A stretch of 64,000 nucleotides of DNA from Linyphia triangularis (GCA_963978545.1 OZ021721.1:108969366-109033365), one strand, 5' to 3'; counted from the stretch's first letter, positions 47,833 to 59,947 are shown. The notes: generated by a model not told the origin, from the letters alone. Numbers and translations are program-made.

Positions 47833-48787
47833 TTTCATATTTCTTGCACAAGTATTCTTTTGGAATGGCTTACGTTATTGTTTATGTTAAAGCGTTTCAA
47901 AATTGGTTACATTAAATATCCAAGTATAAAAATTGAATGTACCTGAAATGCAAATTTGCTTTCTTTTCAACTCCCCAAAAAAACAACTAGACTTTGTGAA
48001 AAAAAAAAAGTAAAATGGTCATCCAAAAGTTATAAAATCTAATGTTTTACTTATGAGGTGTTCTAAAATCAAAATCAGGGATCTAGCTGTAACAGAAGCT
48101 GAGCTGTGAGGGTTCTAAAACCGATCTAGGTTCATTCAACATAATATACACTTGCATATTCTAAAACTTTGACTTCGGATTTTGCGGCAGAACACTGCTA
48201 TCTTCCTAGATTTAAAGATATATTGTTATTCCATTAGTGGCAAATGTATATATTTTACTATATAAAAATTAAAAAAAGCTCAACTCTTGAAAAAGTTACA
48301 TTTAAATATCAATTCACATGTCACAGACATAAAAAATAATTATAACAATTCACATTTATGACGTTTTATTTAAATATACAATGTGAAGAATAAACGTTCT
48401 TAAAGTGTTTTGTTCCTTTTTTTTTTAATTTAAAACTTTATGGGAAGTCTTAGAATATTCAAAACAGAGAAGTAAGGCAAATCACTTTTTAATATCTTTA
48501 TATGAATAGATTGCTTTAACTAACATTTTCGTAATACATTTTATAAAAGTAAAATTTATAAATGATAAAAGTACATTTTAATTTTTATTACAAAAAAGTT
48601 TTATAGTTTCTAATTATAAGCTATCCAAGTGCTCCAATCCTGATAAAATACCATGTTTCTTGTATCTATTATTAATATTACATATTTATTGAACACTTAT
48701 TTAATCTTCATCAGATTAAGGACTGAAAAAATATAACGCTTTTGCAAGAAAAATATGTTTTCCATATTAAAAGTAACTACATGGTTA
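47833..48787. other. unassigned AT-rich sequence
   Basis: No supported feature. Confidence 0.45.
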
Positions 48788-49560
48788 TTACAAGGTGCAT
48801 GTATTAACTTCTAAGGCCGATAAAATAACTCCGGTAAATATCCTGTGTATTACATGCCCATATAATATGTTTGGAACTAATCTATCTGCCGTAATACACT
48901 TCTGTGCTCGTCTGCAAAAGTTTCTCAAACAACTTTTATAGTCCTCTTTCGAAATGCTCTTCATTTCTGGTTTTCTTGATGTGTTCAACATCCTCAAACT
49001 TCACACATTTATCATGAATTTCTTCCACCTGGAAAAACTGCTACATGCCAGTTTCACGCAAAGCTCTTGCTAGACTTCGACAAAGAGTTTTGCAGAGTAA
49101 GACCTTATTTGTAACAGAAAGGGCTTCTTTTCTAGACAATGCCTAGCCCCACAATGCATTGCATGAGATTTTGGTCCAGGACGAGAAGCGATTTTTGGTC
49201 CAGCATGAGATCGTAAAAATGGATTATCCTCCATATAATTACATGGAGGAGGATTCATTTCTATATTTTGATGGATGACGTCATAGTTCTGACGTCACGA
49301 CTCTATTGATGTCTTCAGCATCCCCAAACCTTGTTCCCTTCAGCAAATTGTAAAGAAAAAGTCTTCCGAGTGCTGAGTCCATATTCTCCAGAAGTAACAA
49401 TCGCAGACTTTTTCTTGTTTTTGAAACTAAAATTTGCTTGAAGGGAATAAGTTTTGAGGATGTCAAAGAAATCAATAAAACCATGAAGTCAGAATTGAAG
49501 AGCGTTCCAAAAAAGGACTTTAAAAATTGTTTCCGAAACTTTTGCAGCTGAGAACAGACG
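48788..49560. pseudogene. rearranged mariner transposase remnants, both strands
   Basis: Plus strand, 49060-49550: RLRQRVLQSK, then FLDNA with a stop and PHNAL (second catalytic-Asp block), then PEVTIADFFLFLKLKFA and, after a frameshift, SFEDVKEINKTMKSELKSV and KDFKNCFRNFC, which together follow the usual C-terminal order of mariner transposase. Minus strand: LKGTRFGDAEDINRV (about 49345-49285) and, displaced leftward, KSISKEDYKSCLRNFC and KCI (about 48960-48860) repeat the same C-terminal region. So two mariner copies meet in opposite orientation near 49390 and one is split. No terminal repeats identified. Family assignment rests on my reading of these motifs. Confidence 0.62.
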
Positions 49561-51524
49561 TCAGATAGAGATTACACTACTATATGGGTATGCAATTTAC
49601 CTAATATTTTCGGGAAGTATTAGATCAATCTTAGAAATTAATAGCTGTATATTTCAAAATAAACTTACTAACTGAAAACAAAGCATACATACTTCAATAA
49701 AGGAAAAATCTAAAGATATTACAACAGTTACATTTGTGGACTACAAAAGCTAAATGAAAAATAGGACGAACATACTATATCATAATAAAAAGGACAGATG
49801 CAAGGACTAGCGCAATTTAACTAATGATAAAAGAAATTTTTTATGAGCATAAATAAATTACATCGTGCTATTTAAACCTAGTTTGAGATATACTAGAAAA
49901 TAAAAATGTCAATATGTCGGTGTAATGAGAACAAATATGAAACATCACAAGGATGTTAAATGTGTTATACTAAGATTATTTCCCTGTGTCATCACAATCC
50001 TACACATTAGAAACAAACTCAGTCAGCTATTAAAACATTCATAATTGTATTCAAACTATTGGAACGAAAAATGTGACTAAGCAAAAAAAAAATTGAAACA
50101 ATTACAATATGAAAGCGAGAGTCATTTCTTTTTCAGTTGTATCAATTTAAAAAAGAAACTTTGTATCAAATTAATAGAATCCCTTTTTAATAAACTTCTT
50201 TTGAAATGAAACCAGCTCTAGAAGATTAAAACCTCCAAAAAATAGTTTTTTCAGGAACCATTTAAAAAAGTATTTACTGATAATATGCGCTTAACCGATA
50301 AAAATACGAAAAAGTCGAACATAACTTTTCTTACTTCATTGTTTTCTCGTTAAGTCCTTATTAATCGAGTTTTTGGTATCAGGATTATTCCAATTAAAAT
50401 TTGGTAATTAAGAATGTCTCGAAAAGAATAGTTGATCCTCTTTTCATTAATTACGCTTTTTGTCTTTATTGACGGATGAAAAAGTTAGGAATTGTGTTCT
50501 AGCCTTCACAGATCTAAGAGAAAAGAGTATTCACGTCAGGCTTAGTAATTCAAGAATAATCCGGATCTCTGCCACTTAAATTTCATTTTAAGTATTTTTT
50601 ACCTCAAATTTTTTCAATTATTTTGCACCGATGTATTCATTACAAGTACGTAATATCATTACAGTAATTGTAACTACTTCTGCGGCTTTGCATTACAAAC
50701 CAAGAAAGCCTCTGAACCATTTTAGCGTGAGCAAATCGTTAAAGTTAAACATAAAAACTCATTGAAATTTTTTTAGTAAATTATTTTATTTCACAAGCGT
50801 TTATTTGATTTTATGGTAGGTGAAGTTTAAAAAAAATCTTAATTGGAAATAAATGTGCTAATTTTTAAATGAAACATTAAATATTTATTTAAATAAAATA
50901 GTATTAAGGGCATAAGACCAAACGTTTTCACATTTTACGAGTATAAGTATATTTGTTTACAAGTAGCTAGCGTGCCGAATATACAAAAATATATAAATTA
51001 TTTTTATTTAATTTAAACTATTTAAGTTTTTTAGATTGTTTTTCCTTCAAAATATGGCTCGTTTATTATATAGTTATTTTAAATAATGATTGAATCGACA
51101 CAATTAATTTAAAAATTAAATTTATAATTTTTAGTTTAAACCACCTTACCTCCATTTTGCAAAATAATTTTTTTATTCAAAATGAATCTTGAATGATTGT
51201 CTTGCTCGCCCATTTTCCTACTAGTTTATAAATTACAATAAAAAAAATTTAGCTACAAAAACAATTCACAACAATTATGGTTTTCCGGTGAATTTAAATT
51301 TAACAAGTTTAATTTAAGAGTTTATATAACCTAAAAACTCCAATTTGTGTAGTTATGCATATCTAATAATTAAAGATAATATTCAATAAGAAGTATTATG
51401 TAAAAAATTATAGTTAATTATGGTTAAACAAAAGTAATAATTACTAATGTAAATAGTATTATCTATTGTAATGCTAATACAGATATACCACCTACAATAA
51501 AGTAAGACAGCTTTTCTACAAACT
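49561..51524. other. unassigned AT-rich sequence
   Basis: No supported feature in about 2 kb. Confidence 0.45.
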
Positions 51525-51885
51525 ATCCACGTCTTTCAAATCTACTCATAAAGCATAACTTTACCCAATTAAAATCTATGGCATCGAAAGATTAAAATAG
51601 AAATATTATTTTTAAGTTATAATTTTTTTTACTTAGTTTAAAGTTAATAAGTACAGTTTACCCTGGAGCTTATGTCCAAGCCCATTACAAAGTTATTGTT
51701 TATTTTACTTGAGTTTTATAAAACATCTTTACATCAATACAACTGAACAACATCACCATACATCTTTTTATATTAAGTAACCAATTTAAATATAATTTAA
51801 AGTTATGTTAGTTTTATGATAATTAAAATCTTATAAACGTATACATTTTTAAAATTGTAATATTTATTTAAAATAATAACTATAA

Positions 51886-52598
51886 TTAAGAGGAGTTGAT
51901 ACTCAAATATTCATATATAAAATCAATTTTGAGTTTAGTATTGTTTATTAAAACTTGAATTTTTCTCTTCAAAATGACACCTCATTTGTAATAATACCTC
52001 ATTTAGAAGTATTTTTAATAATTTTCGGAAGAAAAAATTTGGAACTATAAGTGTAAGTAATGTTTTTTTTTTTAAATACGTTTTTCTCAAAACTACATTT
52101 TTCATTACTCATGTACCTTTTTCTCAGAAACTGAACATGCTATATACCTAAAATTTTTATCCCATATTTCTTTTATGTATCTGTATATACTGAAGTGAGA
52201 TTTTGTTATTATTTTAAAAATATTTTTTATTCTTGCTTATTTCGTTAAAAAAAAAAATGATTTTTAACAAATTTGAGCGACTTACACGATAATTCATTTT
52301 AAAAAAAGTAAATACATTACAATTAAAACTCAACTTCAGTAGAATAACAAGTGTCATCTAAATGTGATGAAAAAAGAATTAGTCTTCTATATCAAGTTTC
52401 TTCCGAGAAAAAGGTACATGAGTAATGAAAAATGTCGTTTTGAGATAAACGCATTTTAAAGAAAGGCTTACTTAAACTAATAGTTCATAATTTTATAAGA
52501 GGAAGGGAAGGGATTTAAAGGGAAGAATTTAAATTTTAATAAACTATAGTAAATTCAAAATAATTTTTTATAAATTTTAGGGTACCAATTCCCCTTAA
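51886..52598. mobile_element. TTAA-GGGG family element E8, with internal long palindrome
   Basis: Left TTAAGAGGAGTTGATACTC, right end reversed TTAAGGGGAATTGGTACCC. Inside, a left arm (about 52030-52240; block TTTTTCATTACTCATGTACC) is mirrored by a right arm (about 52270-52500; GGTACATGAGTAATGAAAAA), so most of the 713 bp can fold back. No ORF. Confidence 0.78.
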
Positions 52599-52925
52599 GA
52601 AAGTTTCACCTACAGTCAATCCAAATATTCTACTCACATTAACAGTCACAGTAAAAAAACTACTACACACACAGACTAATGTATGATTGGTTGTTTAGTT
52701 GGTAGGAGTTTAACAGCGCAAGGGCAACACATGGGCCATACTAATCTATGATAAACGTTAACGTAACTAAGACTTTGGAAATGGACAGATACAACTAAAG
52801 ATTAAATTGAAAATATTATTTTCAAAGTTATTAAAATTTATAATGGTTTCAATTAAAATCATTATGCTTACAAATGTATAAATTTATTAAATTAAAAAAC
52901 TCAAAAAATAACACTTGTGGCTAAT

Positions 52926-53541
52926 TAAGGGCATTCGGTAGGCCTTATACCACTATTGTTTAAATGACATTTTTCAATGCATCTTTTCTAAGTAACTAAA
53001 GCATAGACAATTTTGAATTTTTTTCTGAACATTATGTAAACTTTCTTTATGATTTAAACTTCACATTTCGATAGCATTTTTTTTTTAATTCCAAATGAAA
53101 AAGGATGAAAATCACAGAAAATTATATTTCTCTTACAAGAAATATTTTTTTTTAAATCAATAAGTCAAAATTTTGCTAAAAAGTTCATTTCAAACTAATC
53201 TATGGCATACGGCAAATTATTAGTAAAAAATTTTATAAAGCTAGTAGCCATTTTTTTTTTTTTTTTTTTCAAAAAAGGTACATATAAGTTTAAAAAACGA
53301 CACTCATAGATAATAGCATTTGTATATATGAAATTGTGGCATGGCAAACCTGTTTACATTTTTTAAATTAATGCTTCTTTGGAACTAGAAAGAATACAAG
53401 CCAAAATTACATGTTAAAGGAAACAGAACCATTTTTATTTTAAATATATAAAAAAATTACGAAATTGATAATTTTGAACTTTTTTACTTACTGAATAAAG
53501 AATGAAATATGAATAAAGTAAAACATGCAGTCATTACACGT
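52926..53541. mobile_element. possible TTAA element E10, right end not found
   Basis: TTAAGGGCATTCGGTAGGCC at 52926 resembles the left ends of the TTAA family. It separates two units of the degenerate array, as an insertion would. The interior is T-rich in the same style. No mirrored right terminus is visible before the P2 MITE at 53542. Confidence 0.35.
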
Positions 53542-53794
53542 CCCTTCTGAGGGTCACGGGCGTATATATCCGTCATTTTGATCCCCAGTTTTTAAAGCAA
53601 TACACAACCTTTTTAAATTTATAAATAAAATATTTTTTTAATCTTTTTATTAGGATGATAGTTTAAAACCTACTTAAAAAAAATAATAATAATTTTAAAA
53701 AATTATATATTTGGATCAGAAATAAAATTTAAAAATTATTGCAGGGAAAACAACTGTATAATTTCGCCCATTCCCTTGACGCTCAGAGGGTTAA
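53542..53794 (-). mobile_element. piggyBac-like MITE, family P2, copy A
   Basis: 249-bp element with inverted ends CCCTTCTGAGGGTCACGGG (left) and, reversed, TTAACCCTCTGAGCGTCA (right, TTAA at 53791-53794). It matches copy B (54256-54811) in inverse orientation through TTCCCTGCAATAATTTTTAA, CTATCATCCTAATAAAAA and TGTGTATTGCT. The left TTAA is missing: CACGTC runs straight into CCCTTCTG. No ORF. Confidence 0.8.
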
Positions 53795-54255
53795 AAATCA
53801 ACCCACAGAACAAACCTTAATATAGCTAAGACTTTGGATATGGAATGATCCAACTAAAGATTAAATTAGAAATATATATTCAAAATTATTAAAATTTGTA
53901 AGTGTTCATATCAAAATAATTATTACCTGCAAATGTTTATTATTTCTTTAATTACAAAACTTATTTTTATTATAACACCTATAATTAATTATCCTATAAT
54001 TATAACACCTATCATTAATTATCACCTATAATGCCAATCCACGTCTTAAAAATCGACCTACAGAGAAGAGCTTTAAATAACTAAGAGTTTGGACATCGAA
54101 ATACTCAACCAAAAATTCAATAAGAAATATTATGTTTATAATTATAATCATTTATTAAGGTAAAATTAAATTAATGATACTCATAACTGAAAAATGTATA
54201 TTAATAACACAAAATAACAGATTATGAAGCAAAAAAGTTTTCCCAATGGTATATT

Positions 54256-54815
54256 CACCTGAGCGATCAGGGAATGGGCAAAATTGTACAATTGTTTTCC
54301 CTGCAATAATTTTTAAATTACATTTACGATTCAAATATATAATTCTTTTAAATTATTATTTATTTATTTTGTTTTAAATGGGTCTTAACACGTTCGCTGC
54401 AGCTGGAGCGTCAGCATGGCGCTACATCCCATGCCGGCGACGCTCTGGGACGACGATCGAGTATGATAAGTAAACTGCTTTATTTTTAGTTCGGATTTGG
54501 AGGTTGAACGATGAGGTTTTTGAGGCACGTTATTGAAGCATTATTTTTATATTTTTAGGAAATAAAAGGTTTTTTCTTTTTTCTGGTTTTACTATTAAAA
54601 TATAAGGAACGTTTTTAATCATTAAAACACTTTTTTTTAATTCGGCTTCTGAGGATGGATGTATAAATTTTGGTGGCAGCGAATGTGTTTAACTATCATC
54701 CTAATAAAAATGTTTTATTTTAAATTTTATACATAAATTTTTAAATGTTGTGTATTGCTGGAAAAGCTTAGGATCAAAGGACGTATATATATACCCATGA
54801 CCCTCAGAGGGTTAA
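54256..54815 (+). mobile_element. piggyBac-like MITE, family P2, copy B, host of a nested P1 MITE
   Basis: P2 sequence at 54256-54384 and 54693-54811 is interrupted by a P1 MITE. The right end reversed reads TTAACCCTCTGAGGGTCA; the left end has decayed (CACCTGAGCGATCAGGG). Copy A shows the uninterrupted site GGTTTTAAACTATC where copy B has GGGTC-TTAA-[P1]-TTAA-CTATC. Confidence 0.82.
54385..54692 (+). mobile_element. piggyBac-like MITE, family P1, nested copy
   Basis: The 300-bp element 54389-54688 lies between TTAA at 54385-54388 and 54689-54692. It is nearly identical to 673-977, including TCGAGTATGATAAGTAAACT and TTCGGCTTCTGAGGATGGAT. The subterminal palindrome is reduced (GCAGCTGGAGCGTCAGC). 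Nesting shows P1 moved after P2. Confidence 0.9.
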
Positions 54816-54880
54816 AAATCTACACACAATATACCTTAACGCAACTAAGACATCGAAAGATCCACATCTCGAATTCTTCT

Positions 54881-55561
54881 GCGCAAAGCATCAATCTCCC
54901 AAAGAAATGTCCAGTCTGGCGACTCAAGGTTTTTACAACCGTAAAATAATTAATAGGAAAAAGGAGACTGGCTACAGGGGACACAAATGACTGATGTCTC
55001 AAATGGTTCGAAGCTCCACGTGCGACAGTCAGAAAAGTTCAATCAATTTCATCGGAGAAACCATTTATAAAACCCCCAACTTATCCTTTTTACTGCTCTC
55101 CGCTTTCTTCGGATTTTCTTTGGGGAAACTTCGAACCAAGAAGCCGAACACATTGAAGAGGACTCCTTAGGAGAAACTACAGTCTAAAGAAATGTTGGAA
55201 GCGGCGATTAAAAAATGAGTGGGGAGACGCGAAAAAAAATATTCGAGTGGGGGTTCGTCAGTTTTAAAAAATTTCAGTTCTACTAAAGCGTTTTTCATAT
55301 CCGTCTTCAGAAATGTTGTTTAGAAATTTTTTATTTACCAATTTCTGAAAAAAAATTCTTTAAAAATGTTATCGTATAATCGGTTTTATTTAAAATTTGC
55401 TGCATTGGTATAATAAGCCAAGTTGTAATTTTCCCATCTTGAGCACAATTTAATCAAACCCAATTCTAATTGTGAATAAAATGAAAATAGTTCATAAATA
55501 AATGGTATTTTTAAAGATTCATAATGAATTAAACTTTTTTTTTCCTTCTGAAAGTAAACCT
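54881..55561. other. unassigned sequence
   Basis: 54960-55260 is somewhat less AT-rich. No domain or repeat relative recognised. Confidence 0.35.
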
Positions 55562-56188
55562 CAGGGTAATAAAAGTATAGCATTTGATCAAAAAAAAAAA
55601 TCGAATTGTTTTTTTTTTTTTTTTTTTGCATTTTTCCACGTTTTGGAACTCCCTGATTTCAAAAAAGTGATCTAGAAAAATGTCTGCGTCTGTTGTCAGC
55701 ATAATTTCCGAACAAACTGACCTATTTTCAAATGTGGTATGTGGGTTGCTGGTGGCCATGGGACCTACCATTAAGGTTTTCGTCAAAATCGCGCATGCGC
55801 TTAAGGTAGCTGCCATTGAAAAAATCAAGTTTTCAATTATTGCTAAAAAACGGTTTCAACGATTTTGATAAAAATCACTGTTCTAGTGCCTCGTAAGGTG
55901 TACTAAACATCCCCACCTCCCAAATTCACGTAAAAATGCTTTATTGGCGTAAAAAGTTAAAAAACGAATGCCTTCAACACAGAGTTCTCTTTCATTGAGC
56001 ATACCTGATCGTTTTTTCTCCTCCTCTCAGTTTTATTTATAATATAGGATAATATAAGGATTATCGAAAAGTGCATCGCCAATTTTTTTTTTTTTTTTAA
56101 AGACCCATACAAAAATTATCGCAAAAAATAATATCGCCATACTGGCCTGTAATTGAAAGTTGTGCGATGTTCCACACCCTTAGTTTTG
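55562..56188 (+). repeat. dispersed repeat R1, copy 2
   Basis: Collinear with 2149-2865 (AAAGTATAGCATT, a T run, ACGTTTTGGAACTCCCTG, GTCAAAATCGCGCATGCGC, CATCCCCACCTCC, AACACAGAGTTCTCTTTC, TTGTGCGATGTTCCACAC), with a shorter 3' part. It shows that R1 is a genuine repeat family. Confidence 0.78.
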
Positions 56189-56912
56189 TTTTACAATGAT
56201 TACATCAGAAATTATCCAAGGAAAAGTAGTATGCAACACCTTAAATGTATTTATTATCCGTGTGAGACTTATATGGACAAAATTTTGAATTTTTAATTTA
56301 ATTTCTAATCAATGAATAAACAATTAAAAAAAGTTGCTGCATATTAATTTTAAATTAAAGTGTTATATTAAAATGAAACAGTTGAATGTTAACATCTTCC
56401 ACCTGGGTGTTCTTAATTTTTTTATGGTCTTGTGCAAAAAAAAAAAATTGTCGCTGCTTTCTTTGACAAAACTGAAGTTGAATTTTGGAATACATTCATG
56501 CTTAAAATAAAATTATCCTGGTCTACTTGGCAAACAGGACCGAGACTGAAAAGAAGGGATCTTTCTTTGATTAAACTAAAGCATAGAATAAAATGATTTT
56601 AATATAAATACATGCACGTAGGATGAAGCTCCATTTCTAATTGCATGCTTCAGCTACTTATATTTTAAATACAACTCCATTGAAATTAATCTTTAAAAGA
56701 ATTAGGTAAAAGTCACAATAAAATGTATTAAATACGATATTTCTCCTTATGTTTATAGAATTTAAAGTTTGTCAAATATCAACATCATGTGCAGAAAAAT
56801 AATGCATTAGATTGGTTAGTTTTCAATTTAACTATAAGCTTGTAGAATTATAATTTGCCTATCAAATCGCTAAAAAATGCACAAATTTATTCCTTGTGTT
56901 ATTTATAAACAA
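56189..56912. other. unassigned AT-rich sequence
   Basis: No supported feature. Confidence 0.45.
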
Positions 56913-57642
56913 TTAAGGGAACTTGCTACACTTCAGCATTTTTTTTTATTTAAATCGTTAAAATTATAATTTTTATATATTTGGAAGTATTACTAAGTAA
57001 AAGCTAAATTTTATTAAAAAGTTCAAATAGTGCTCTAAATTTTTTAAATTTTTAAAAATTCATCAAATTTCAAATTCTATTTTTTTTTCATTTTTCTTCC
57101 CAATTTTTATAAAAAAAATATTTCTAGTTATATACTTTAACTTTAAAGTCATCGGATTGAGAATAAGTAAAATAGTTTTCGAGAAAAACGATAATTATTG
57201 TAACTATATGTAAAAAAATGCGTAAGAAACGGGTATTTTTCAATTAATAATGATAAGTCAATAAATAATATAAAATTTGTAAAACAAAAAAGTTTTTATT
57301 TTATTTAAAAAGTCATGCCTATTTTTGTCAAATAGATATTAAGAATGACGCAAAAAAATTCAAGTCATTTCATCATTCATATTTCCTGAAGTTTTAGCAT
57401 TTTGAGTAAGGTGGGAATTTCAAAAATCACGAACTGAGAAAAATGCGTTCGAAACATCAGAGGAGCTATTGCAGTAATGATAAATTCTCTATAAAAATCC
57501 TGTTTTTCTGCAATTGAAGTCATCGGATCAGCTGAAAAACTTGCCAGAATAAAGAGGTTTCAAAGATTATAAGCACTCTAAAAATGGACAATTTATATTT
57601 TTATTATTTTTTCTGAAAACAAGGAGTACCAAGTCCCCTTAA
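56913..57642 (+). mobile_element. TTAA-GGGG family element E9, subgroup A, most complete copy
   Basis: Left TTAAGGGAACTTGCTACAC, right end reversed TTAAGGGGACTTGGTACTCC, 730 bp. It is the only subgroup A copy with both termini. The conserved second half (AATGCGTTCGAAACATC, TCATCGGATCAGCT, AACTTGCCAGAATAAAGAG) matches E3 and E7. No ORF; non-autonomous. Confidence 0.85.
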
Positions 57643-58623
57643 TCGCATTAAATTATCGTCAAATATATTTTATTTAGTCATCTTTTTAATAGTTTAACAT
57701 CCGAATTAATTTAAATATCCAAAATTTGCATACTTACTCTTAGCCTTTTACATAACGTTTACTTTTCTAATACAAATACAAACTAGAACACTTTGTTCTT
57801 AAGAATAGAATATAGTAAGAAAGTCTATATTTGTATTATTTTTCTATTTATTCGTTGAATGAAACCATATTATGTTATTTTAGTCTAAGCATACTTTACT
57901 AGCCTGTTTCCAATGAGAAAGCCGTTCACAATTAAGGAAATTACGAAGACTCTTCAGCAGGCATTTATAACGGTTGTACCATTTTTTTTTTAATTTTATT
58001 ATTTGAAATGAAATAAACCAAACTCAATCATTCTTCCTCACATAATCCAAACCTCTACCCATCTAATCAAATTCATCCAACTAGATTATGCCACAAATTC
58101 CATTCCAATAGATATTTTGACCCATCTCATTGACACGAAGTAAACTGCAAATGGACGCCGAAAAGCGCGCCTCATTAGCCGCCAATAGAAAAGCGTAATG
58201 AAGTGGGGCGAATTCACGCCAAACCGATTCGTCGCCATTGTGAAGTGAGAAGACCTCGAAGCATCATCAAGTCCACACACGTACGAACAATCACCCTTAT
58301 TTGAGGAAGTATTCAGATGAAACGAATCCCCTTTTCAATGCTGCTCCTTGATTGAAAAGAGGACACAATAACACTCCGTTTCACTACGAAAGCCTGTCAC
58401 GATATGGGATTTAGAAAAAGTTTGCTTTTCATTCCCGCTATTGGGAATTGATATCAAAAAGAAGTGTTAGGGCGAAATCGGCGAGGTATTGCAATTTCGG
58501 CACGATTTTATTAATGCGAGAATGGGAGTCATAGATTGGTTTTCTAATTCCAGATTATTATTTGCACTGAATATTGAGTTGGATGTGGTGTAATTTAGAT
58601 AAACTTCAAAAGAAATTACAGTA
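57643..58623. other. unassigned, with a GC-richer patch at 58080-58560
   Basis: 58080-58560 is enriched in CG dinucleotides (CGCCGAAAAGCGCGCC, GGGGCGAATTCACGCC, GGCGAAATCGGCGAGG) and contains CCGCCAATAG, a CCAAT-like motif. The reverse-strand 64-codon ORF there is unrecognised. It may be a conserved non-coding or promoter-like segment, but no transcript can be attached. Confidence 0.3.
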
Positions 58624-58986
58624 GTTACCAGATTAAAAAGAACTGCTTGGCTCAGTTACAAGATATTAAAAAGAACTGTTTGGCTCAGTTACAAGATATT
58701 AAAAAGACCTGTTTGGCTCAGTTACAAGATATTAAAAAGAACTGTTTGGCTTAGTTACAAGATATTAAAAAGAACTGTTTGGCTCAGTTACAAGATATTA
58801 AAAAGAACTGTTTGGCTTAGTTACAAGGTATTAAAAAGAACTGATTGGCTCAGTTACAAGATATTAAAAAGAACTGCTTGGCTCAGTTACAAGATATTAA
58901 AAAGAACTGCTTGGCTCAGTTACAAGATATTAAAAAGAACTGCTTGGGTCAGTTACAAGATATTAAAAAGAACTGTTTGGCTCAAA
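58624..58986 (+). repeat. 33-bp tandem array, 11 copies
   Basis: Unit TTAAAAAGAACTGTTTGGCT + CAGTTACAAGATA, with a few unit variants (GCTTGG/GTTTGG, CTCAG/CTTAG, AAGACC). The unit is 11 codons, so the frame reads LAQLQDIKKNC repeatedly (58845-59084 is the longest open part). The incidental ORF lacks upstream gene structure. Confidence 0.94.
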
Positions 58987-59755
58987 TTGGCGTGATATTG
59001 CACTTTTGGATTCATTTTGTGAGAAACGATTCCCATAGATTTGGTGTTTTTAAGCTTATGATCTACAGTGCAATCCAGTGTTAGTTAAAAAGATTCAATT
59101 GTTATATGATTCTGGGAAACATAAATTTTTAATGAATAAAATAATCTTAAAATGAAAAATTCAGGCAGTCTTTGAAAAAGTAAAAAATTTCAATAAACCA
59201 CCGACTATTAAAGTTAATACAGGTAAATAAAATTCCTCCCCCCCCCCCCACCATCCCTACTCCCCTAAAAAAGAAGTTATTCTTTGAATATTGATAACAA
59301 AGCGATATTTATATAAGGACTATGAGTCCGGAGTTTCCCAAGCGCTATAATTCTTGAAAAATAAGCGTATGTCAAAGATTTTTCTAACAAAAATTATAAA
59401 GTTAATGTGTTTTTATCTTTTGGATATCCTTAAGTTCCGTTGCAAAAATTTCAAAATATTTTGATGTATGAATCACTTCAAATTTAAATTATATTTTAAT
59501 ATTAAATAAATACACACATATCAGTTTCTAACAGTGTAATGGAACTAATAGAACAATCCTAAAAAAATTAACCTATAAAAACAAAGTTTTTAACATAAAT
59601 CTCATATGCATTACCAACTTTAATGTGCAGTTGCAACTTATTCAAGAGATTTTGAGCTCATATCCAGTTCTCACATTGTTTAAGCAGTACGAAGAAAACA
59701 TCGATTTCATACCATTGACTAACAATTTTTTACCTCTCCCCCTCCCCCCCAAATA
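58987..59755. other. unassigned AT-rich sequence
   Basis: Includes a C run near 59239-59250 and a C-rich CTCCCCCTCCCCCCC stretch before the SINE. Nothing else supported. Confidence 0.4.
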
Positions 59756-59947
59756 TTAATAGAAAAAGCCCACCCAATGGCTGTGTGGTTAGAGTTCTGA
59801 CCTTGAATGCCGGGTTCGAATCCCGGGTTAAGCATGGATGTTCGTTGTGGTTCGGAATCCACGTTAAGTCGTAGGTTCCTGCCGGATAAGACGTTACTGT
59901 GTATAAAAAAAAGTCGTAGAGCGTACAAACAACCAACTTAATAGAAA
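59756..59947 (+). mobile_element. SINE-2 copy with perfect 10-bp target duplication
   Basis: Plus-strand SINE at 59766-59937, flanked by TTAATAGAAA at 59756-59765 and 59938-59947. tRNA-like head GCCCACCCAATGGCTGTGTG with A-box TGTGGTTAGAG and a perfect B-box GGTTCGAATCC, body CATGGATGTTCGTTGTGGTT, tail CAAACAACCAAC. It is the best-preserved SINE-2 here and probably closest to the active form. Confidence 0.92.

Larger units (their letters stand above)
51525..54880 (+). repeat. degenerate repeat array (unit about 0.2-0.25 kb) broken by insertions
   Basis: A diverged unit, roughly CCACGTCTTAAAAATC then AACTAAGAC(T)TTGGA, AACTAAAGATTAAATTAGAAA and AAAATTATTAAAATT, is readable at about 51525, 52745, 53791, 54040 and 54812. 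Between units sit element E8 (51886-52598), a possible TTAA element starting at 52926, a P2 MITE (53542-53790) and a P2 MITE holding a P1 MITE (54256-54811). The unit at 54040 is uninterrupted. Confidence 0.6.

Noticed and set aside
59766..59840. Functional tRNA gene in the SINE-2 head
   Set aside because: Good B-box, but the body, AACC tail and flanking 10-bp duplication identify a retroposed SINE.
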